Below, piece after piece: positions 61,133 through 64,000 of a stretch of DNA of 64,000 bases. This DNA is from DASWNP01 sp036399175 (GTDB lineage: Bacteria > Acidobacteriota > Blastocatellia > Pyrinomonadales > Pyrinomonadaceae). Below the pieces are notes generated by a model. It worked only from the letters and a program-made list of their open reading frames with translations, searched no databases and was not told where the DNA came from. The position numbers were made by a program, and so were the translations under genes. The stretch lies in NCBI GenBank assembly GCA_036399175.1, contig DASWNP010000051.1, positions 62,001 through 126,000 of the forward strand, written 5' to 3'. Each line of letters starts with the position of its first letter. Position 1 is the first letter of the stretch.

Positions 61133-61781
61133 GTTTTTGAGACACGAGGATTTTTTTCGTCCAGCCGATGGGGTCGAGGGGCGGGAAGTAGTATTCGTCC
61201 AGAAGGCGGAAGTGGCGGGCGGTGTGCCGCTCGACTTCTCGGGGAGGGTGAGTCTTGAAGCGGAACATGACTTCAAGTAATCTGCTGGCCGGAGACGGAC
61301 GCACGGGCAGGTGAACGAGGTAGCCGCCGGGAGCGATGACGCGCGCCAACTCCGTGAGCCCTTCGCCGAGAGAGACGTATTCCAGCACTCCGCTCGTCAC
61401 CACCAGCTCGAAGGTTTCGTCCGGGAAAGGCAGTGCCAGTACGTTGGCCTGCGCGAAAGAGACCTGATGCTTACGCCGCGCATGGGTGTTGCGCACGGTG
61501 CGACGCGCCCTGCTTAAAGATGTCGTCGATAAATCGACAGAGGTGATTCGCGCAGGCCGGTCGAGGACGCGGACGAGCGCGAGGGTTAAGAGACCTGTGC
61601 CGCAACCGGCGTCGAGGATGCGCGCGCCGCTCGAAAGGGGCAGGGGATTGTCGCGCAGGTATCGCTCGATGGATTGAGCGTAGCGATTGAACTTGAAGGT
61701 CAGGTCGTAGAGGCGTGCAAAGCGGTCGTAGAGAGTCTGCGGAGTGTTTTCGGTTTGCGTCGTGATTACTTGGCTTTGCAT
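61128..61781 (-). CDS. class I SAM-dependent methyltransferase
   Basis: A 217-residue Rossmann-fold methyltransferase: the SAM-binding ARILDAGCGTGLLTLALVR, the acidic ITSVDLSTTSLSRAR, VLALPFPDETFELVVTSGVL and LARVIAPGGYLVHLPV are in order. The N-terminal LYDRFARLYDLTFKFNRYAQ is a common substrate-pocket lead. The acceptor (quinone, lipid or other) is not determined. ATG 61781 is used. Confidence 0.88.
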   Translation of the reverse strand: MQSQVITTQTENTPQTLYDRFARLYDLTFKFNRYAQSIERYLRDNPLPLSSGARILDAGCGTGLLTLALVRVLDRPARITSVDLSTTSLSRARRTVRNTHARRKHQVSFAQANVLALPFPDETFELVVTSGVLEYVSLGEGLTELARVIAPGGYLVHLPVRPSPASRLLEVMFRFKTHPPREVERHTARHFRLLDEYYFPPLDPIGWTKKILVSQKQ

Positions 61782-62065
61782 CGTTCTCCCATGTACACAG
61801 TCTTCTACCGCAGGGCGAGGGTCGGACGGCGAACGTTCCCGTCCCTCGTCTTCGGTAGCTGAATTGAAAAATCAGGCTGCTTTAATTTTCGTAGCATAGC
61901 AAAATTGAGCGGCGGCGTTAAATCAAATCGTGTTGCGGATTTCAGGAAGCGGGCGATTTGTGGTTGAATGAAGGGGAGGCCGAAAGCGCATTTTTTCAGA
62001 GATGGAGTTTCGAGGCCGAGGGCGTTTGTCCGTTTTCCGAAGTCTCTTTTGACGGTGGATAGAAG

Positions 62066-62863
62066 ATGAGTTCAAGAAAACCGAGCGGAAGCACAAAGAA
62101 ACCGACCGGAAGTAAAACGAGCAGCAGTAAAACGAGCGGAAGTAAAAGTTACCTTCCTTTCATTATCATCGGGGGCGTGCTTTTGGCGGCCATCGGCGCG
62201 GGCGCGATGCTCTACAGAAGCTCGGGCACGGACGCGCCCTCTTCGGCAGGAAGCACGAGCACGACATCTTCGCCCTCTTCTCAGGCGACGCTTCCGCCGC
62301 AGCGCGTCTCGCCCGCGAACGCTCCAGTGGGCGCGCAGCCGCCGCACGTCAGGGGCGACGTGGGCGCACCCGTGACGATTGAAGAGTTCGCCGATTTTCA
62401 GTGTCCTTCGTGCGCGCGGCTGCACGCCGAGCTGAAGAAGATAGAGGGCGAGTACGGCTCGAAGCTGCGCGTTATCTTTCGCAACTTCCCGCTCCCGTCG
62501 ATGCACGAGCACGCCATCGACGCGGCGCGCGCCGCCGAAGCCGCCGGACGCCAGAAACGTTTCTGGGAGATGCACGACATGCTCTACGAGAAACAGGACA
62601 TCTGGAAGAACGACCCCGACGTGCAGGCAACCTACACAGGCTACGCGCGCACGCTCGGCCTCAACCCTGAGCAGTTCAAAGCCGACATGAACGCTCCGGC
62701 CATCATCGAGCGCGTGCTCGCAGACCAAACGCGCGGGCGCTCGCTCGGCGTCACGGGCACGCCGACGCTCTTTCTCAACGGGCGCGAAGTTGACCCCAAG
62801 ACCATGAGCGCCGATGGGCTGCGCGCCCAAATCGACGCCGCGCTGGCCGGAACGAAGAAGTGA
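62066..62863 (+). CDS. membrane-anchored DsbA-like thiol oxidoreductase
   Basis: A 265-residue protein with a Ser/Lys/Thr-rich cytoplasmic tail (1-28, built from repeated SGS/TGSK units), one membrane helix (about 30-48), a Ser/Pro linker and a DsbA-type thioredoxin fold (about 93-262). The active site is FADFQCPSCARLH (CPSC) and the cis-proline loop is GVTGTPTLFLNG. It should oxidise or shuffle disulfides outside the cytoplasm. Its stop overlaps the GTG start of the VKOR gene, so the two are translationally coupled and probably work as an oxidant pair. Confidence 0.92.
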   Translation: MSSRKPSGSTKKPTGSKTSSSKTSGSKSYLPFIIIGGVLLAAIGAGAMLYRSSGTDAPSSAGSTSTTSSPSSQATLPPQRVSPANAPVGAQPPHVRGDVGAPVTIEEFADFQCPSCARLHAELKKIEGEYGSKLRVIFRNFPLPSMHEHAIDAARAAEAAGRQKRFWEMHDMLYEKQDIWKNDPDVQATYTGYARTLGLNPEQFKADMNAPAIIERVLADQTRGRSLGVTGTPTLFLNGREVDPKTMSADGLRAQIDAALAGTKK

Positions 62864-63438
62864 AGGCAACCGGGCACAGAAGAGACGCGGCGCTCAGTTC
62901 GCCCGGCGAGCCGTCGGGCGAGCTTCGGATGCCGTCAGACGAGCTTGCGAGTTCGTCCGGCGAGCGTGTTGATTCGTCCGGCGAGCCCGAGATGGCGTCA
63001 GGCAGCCGCGTTGCCTGGCTCGATTATCTTGCCGTTGCCGTCGCGCTTGTGGGGCTGGCAGATGCCGTTTACCTGACATCTCAGCATTATGCGGGGAGCT
63101 ACGTGCGCTGCGCCATCGTGACGGGCTGCAACGAAGTGCTGGGCAGCGCCTACGCGACCGTGAACGGCGTCCCCGTCGCGGCTTTCGGCTCGCTCGCCTA
63201 CTTCGCCGTCTTCAGTCTCTCCATCCTCTCTGCCTTCGGTTACGCGTTTGCACGCCGCCTGCTTGCGCCCGTCGTCGCCCTGATGCTCGCCGCGACGCTC
63301 TGGTTTCTCTACGTGCAGGCGTTCATCCTCGGAAAGTTCTGCTCCTACTGCCTGCTCTCGGCCATCCTGACGCTCGTGCTCGTCGGCCTCGTCGTCGCCG
63401 GTCGCCTCCGTCGTTCCGTTAAAATCGCGGAAAAGTAG
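62860..63438 (+). CDS. vitamin K epoxide reductase (VKOR) family protein
   Basis: A 192-residue protein: a disordered N-terminal 45 residues with repeated S-S-G-E units, then four to five membrane helices. The VKOR cysteine pairs are present, CAIVTGC in the loop and FCSYCLLSA (CxxC), with NGVPVAAFGSLAYFAV between them. VKOR homologues re-oxidise DsbA-like proteins with quinone, doing the job of DsbB. The GTG start at 62860 overlaps the preceding stop by four bases. Confidence 0.92.
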   Translation: MKATGHRRDAALSSPGEPSGELRMPSDELASSSGERVDSSGEPEMASGSRVAWLDYLAVAVALVGLADAVYLTSQHYAGSYVRCAIVTGCNEVLGSAYATVNGVPVAAFGSLAYFAVFSLSILSAFGYAFARRLLAPVVALMLAATLWFLYVQAFILGKFCSYCLLSAILTLVLVGLVVAGRLRRSVKIAEK

Positions 63439-63526
63439 ATTCTGCGTTCGGCATCGCAAGAAAACTCTCGGGCGCTCGTTCAAAGGGTGTGAGGGGAGAA
63501 GACTATTTGGACGGGAGGGACGAAAG

Positions 63527-64000
63527 ATGAAGAGAGCTTGGCCGGCGCTTCTCTGCGGGACGTGCCTGATGCTGGCGGGTTTTTTGATGACTTTTGCGGC
63601 GAGGGGCGCATCGCTCAATGCTGAGGGCGGCGCTGTTGGAGATGTGGTCGAGCAGAGACCGGAATACGACGCGCCGGAGTACTACGGCTCGTCTCTGGTT
63701 GAAGTAATCGTCGATGGATTGCCGCGCGACATCTATCAGGCGCGCGGGCGTCGCTACGTGGAGGCGCTGAGGGGCGAAGAGTACGCCCTGCGCGTGCGTA
63801 ATCCTTTTCCGGTGCGAGTGGCCGTGTCGCTGTCGGTTGACGGATTGAACACGATTGACGGGCGACGCACGTCGCGCTGGGATGCGAGCAAGTGGGTGAT
63901 TGAGCCTTACCAGACCGTCACGATTAGCGGCTGGCAGGTGAGCCGCGAGCGTGCGCGCCGTTTCTACTTCACGACCGAGCGCGATTCCTACGCCTCGAAG
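63527..64000 (+). CDS. exported protein of unknown function (truncated at right edge)
   Basis: From ATG 63527, preceded by GGGAGGGA, 158 codons run to the edge of the window with no stop. The N-terminus is a signal or membrane anchor (about 8-25). The visible mature part is beta-rich: VEVIVDGLPRDIYQARGRRY, RNPFPVRVAVSLSVDGLNTI, WVIEPYQTVTISGWQVSRER and FYFTTERDSYASK. It looks like a conserved secreted domain, but I do not recognise a named family or activity. Confidence 0.65.
   Translation, partial: MKRAWPALLCGTCLMLAGFLMTFAARGASLNAEGGAVGDVVEQRPEYDAPEYYGSSLVEVIVDGLPRDIYQARGRRYVEALRGEEYALRVRNPFPVRVAVSLSVDGLNTIDGRRTSRWDASKWVIEPYQTVTISGWQVSRERARRFYFTTERDSYASK

Overview
The window is 64 kb of GC-rich, gene-dense bacterial chromosome. 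Gene content points to a Gram-negative (diderm) member of the Acidobacteriota, probably Blastocatellia/Pyrinomonadaceae. The reasons are two very long Oar-like TonB-dependent receptors with N-terminal carboxypeptidase-regulatory domains, a complete Kdo set (kdsA, kdsB, kdsC), a zinc-ribbon Ser/Thr kinase with a matching PP2C phosphatase type, a sigma-54 response regulator, and small GG-motif and exported peptides of kinds I associate with that group. The taxonomic call is inference from gene families; there is no rRNA gene in the window.

Layout. 1-1.4 kb: the start of a TPR protein (off the left edge) and, divergent from it, a tiny exported peptide. 1.7-7.4 kb, minus strand: a haem operon (CcsA/HemX-like, hemA, hemC, hemD) ending in an NtrC-type regulator. 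7.7-12.6 kb: an HD protein, proline dehydrogenase, a lone NfeD, a GG-motif micro-protein and a GT-C type membrane protein. 12.6-15.7 kb, minus: PP2C phosphatase, a MetB/cystathionine lyase-type enzyme and a cysteine synthase. 16-26 kb, plus: kdsB, pyrG (CTP for CMP-Kdo), a GNAT acetyltransferase, a Ser/Thr kinase, kdsA, a P460-like cytochrome, an M1-peptidase-like protein that has lost its zinc site, and kdsC. 26-28.7 kb: phosphoesterase, small alarmone-hydrolase-like HD protein and a LysR regulator.

28.9-38.9 kb is the most coherent metabolic block: a BadF-type amino-sugar kinase, MurNAc-6-P etherase (murQ), a HAD phosphatase, a sodium/solute symporter, a secreted NagZ-like GH3 enzyme and a secreted fusion of a beta-lactamase-fold (AmiE-like) domain to a NamZ (DUF1343) exo-muramidase. 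With nagA at 52 kb this resembles the Bacillus murQ-murP-amiE-nagZ-namZ recycling cluster, re-plumbed with a symporter and kinase instead of a PTS. A RAYT-type transposase cassette with mirrored hairpins has landed between the GH3 and NamZ genes. 39-63 kb holds S1/P1 nuclease, a PabB-PabC fusion, two giant TonB receptors around a D-aminoacylase-type amidohydrolase, nagA, glcF and a GlcD-GlcE fusion, a PilZ protein, gltS, a class A beta-lactamase-like serine hydrolase, a methyltransferase, a DsbA-VKOR pair and a truncated exported protein.

The strongest unexplained signal is non-coding. About 22 intergenic gaps carry hairpins built of tandem, mostly 7-bp words on the left arm and their reverse complements on the right. 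The words differ between loci (AGTCTGG, GGTAAAT, CGTAAAT, ATGATGA, AGAGGTC, GTGACAA, GGCAAAA, CAATCAG, ACGCTGA), but the architecture and often a short central core are shared, and some loci are nested one inside another. They recall the heptameric STRR repeats of heterocystous cyanobacteria. No tRNA, rRNA, CRISPR array or prophage was seen.
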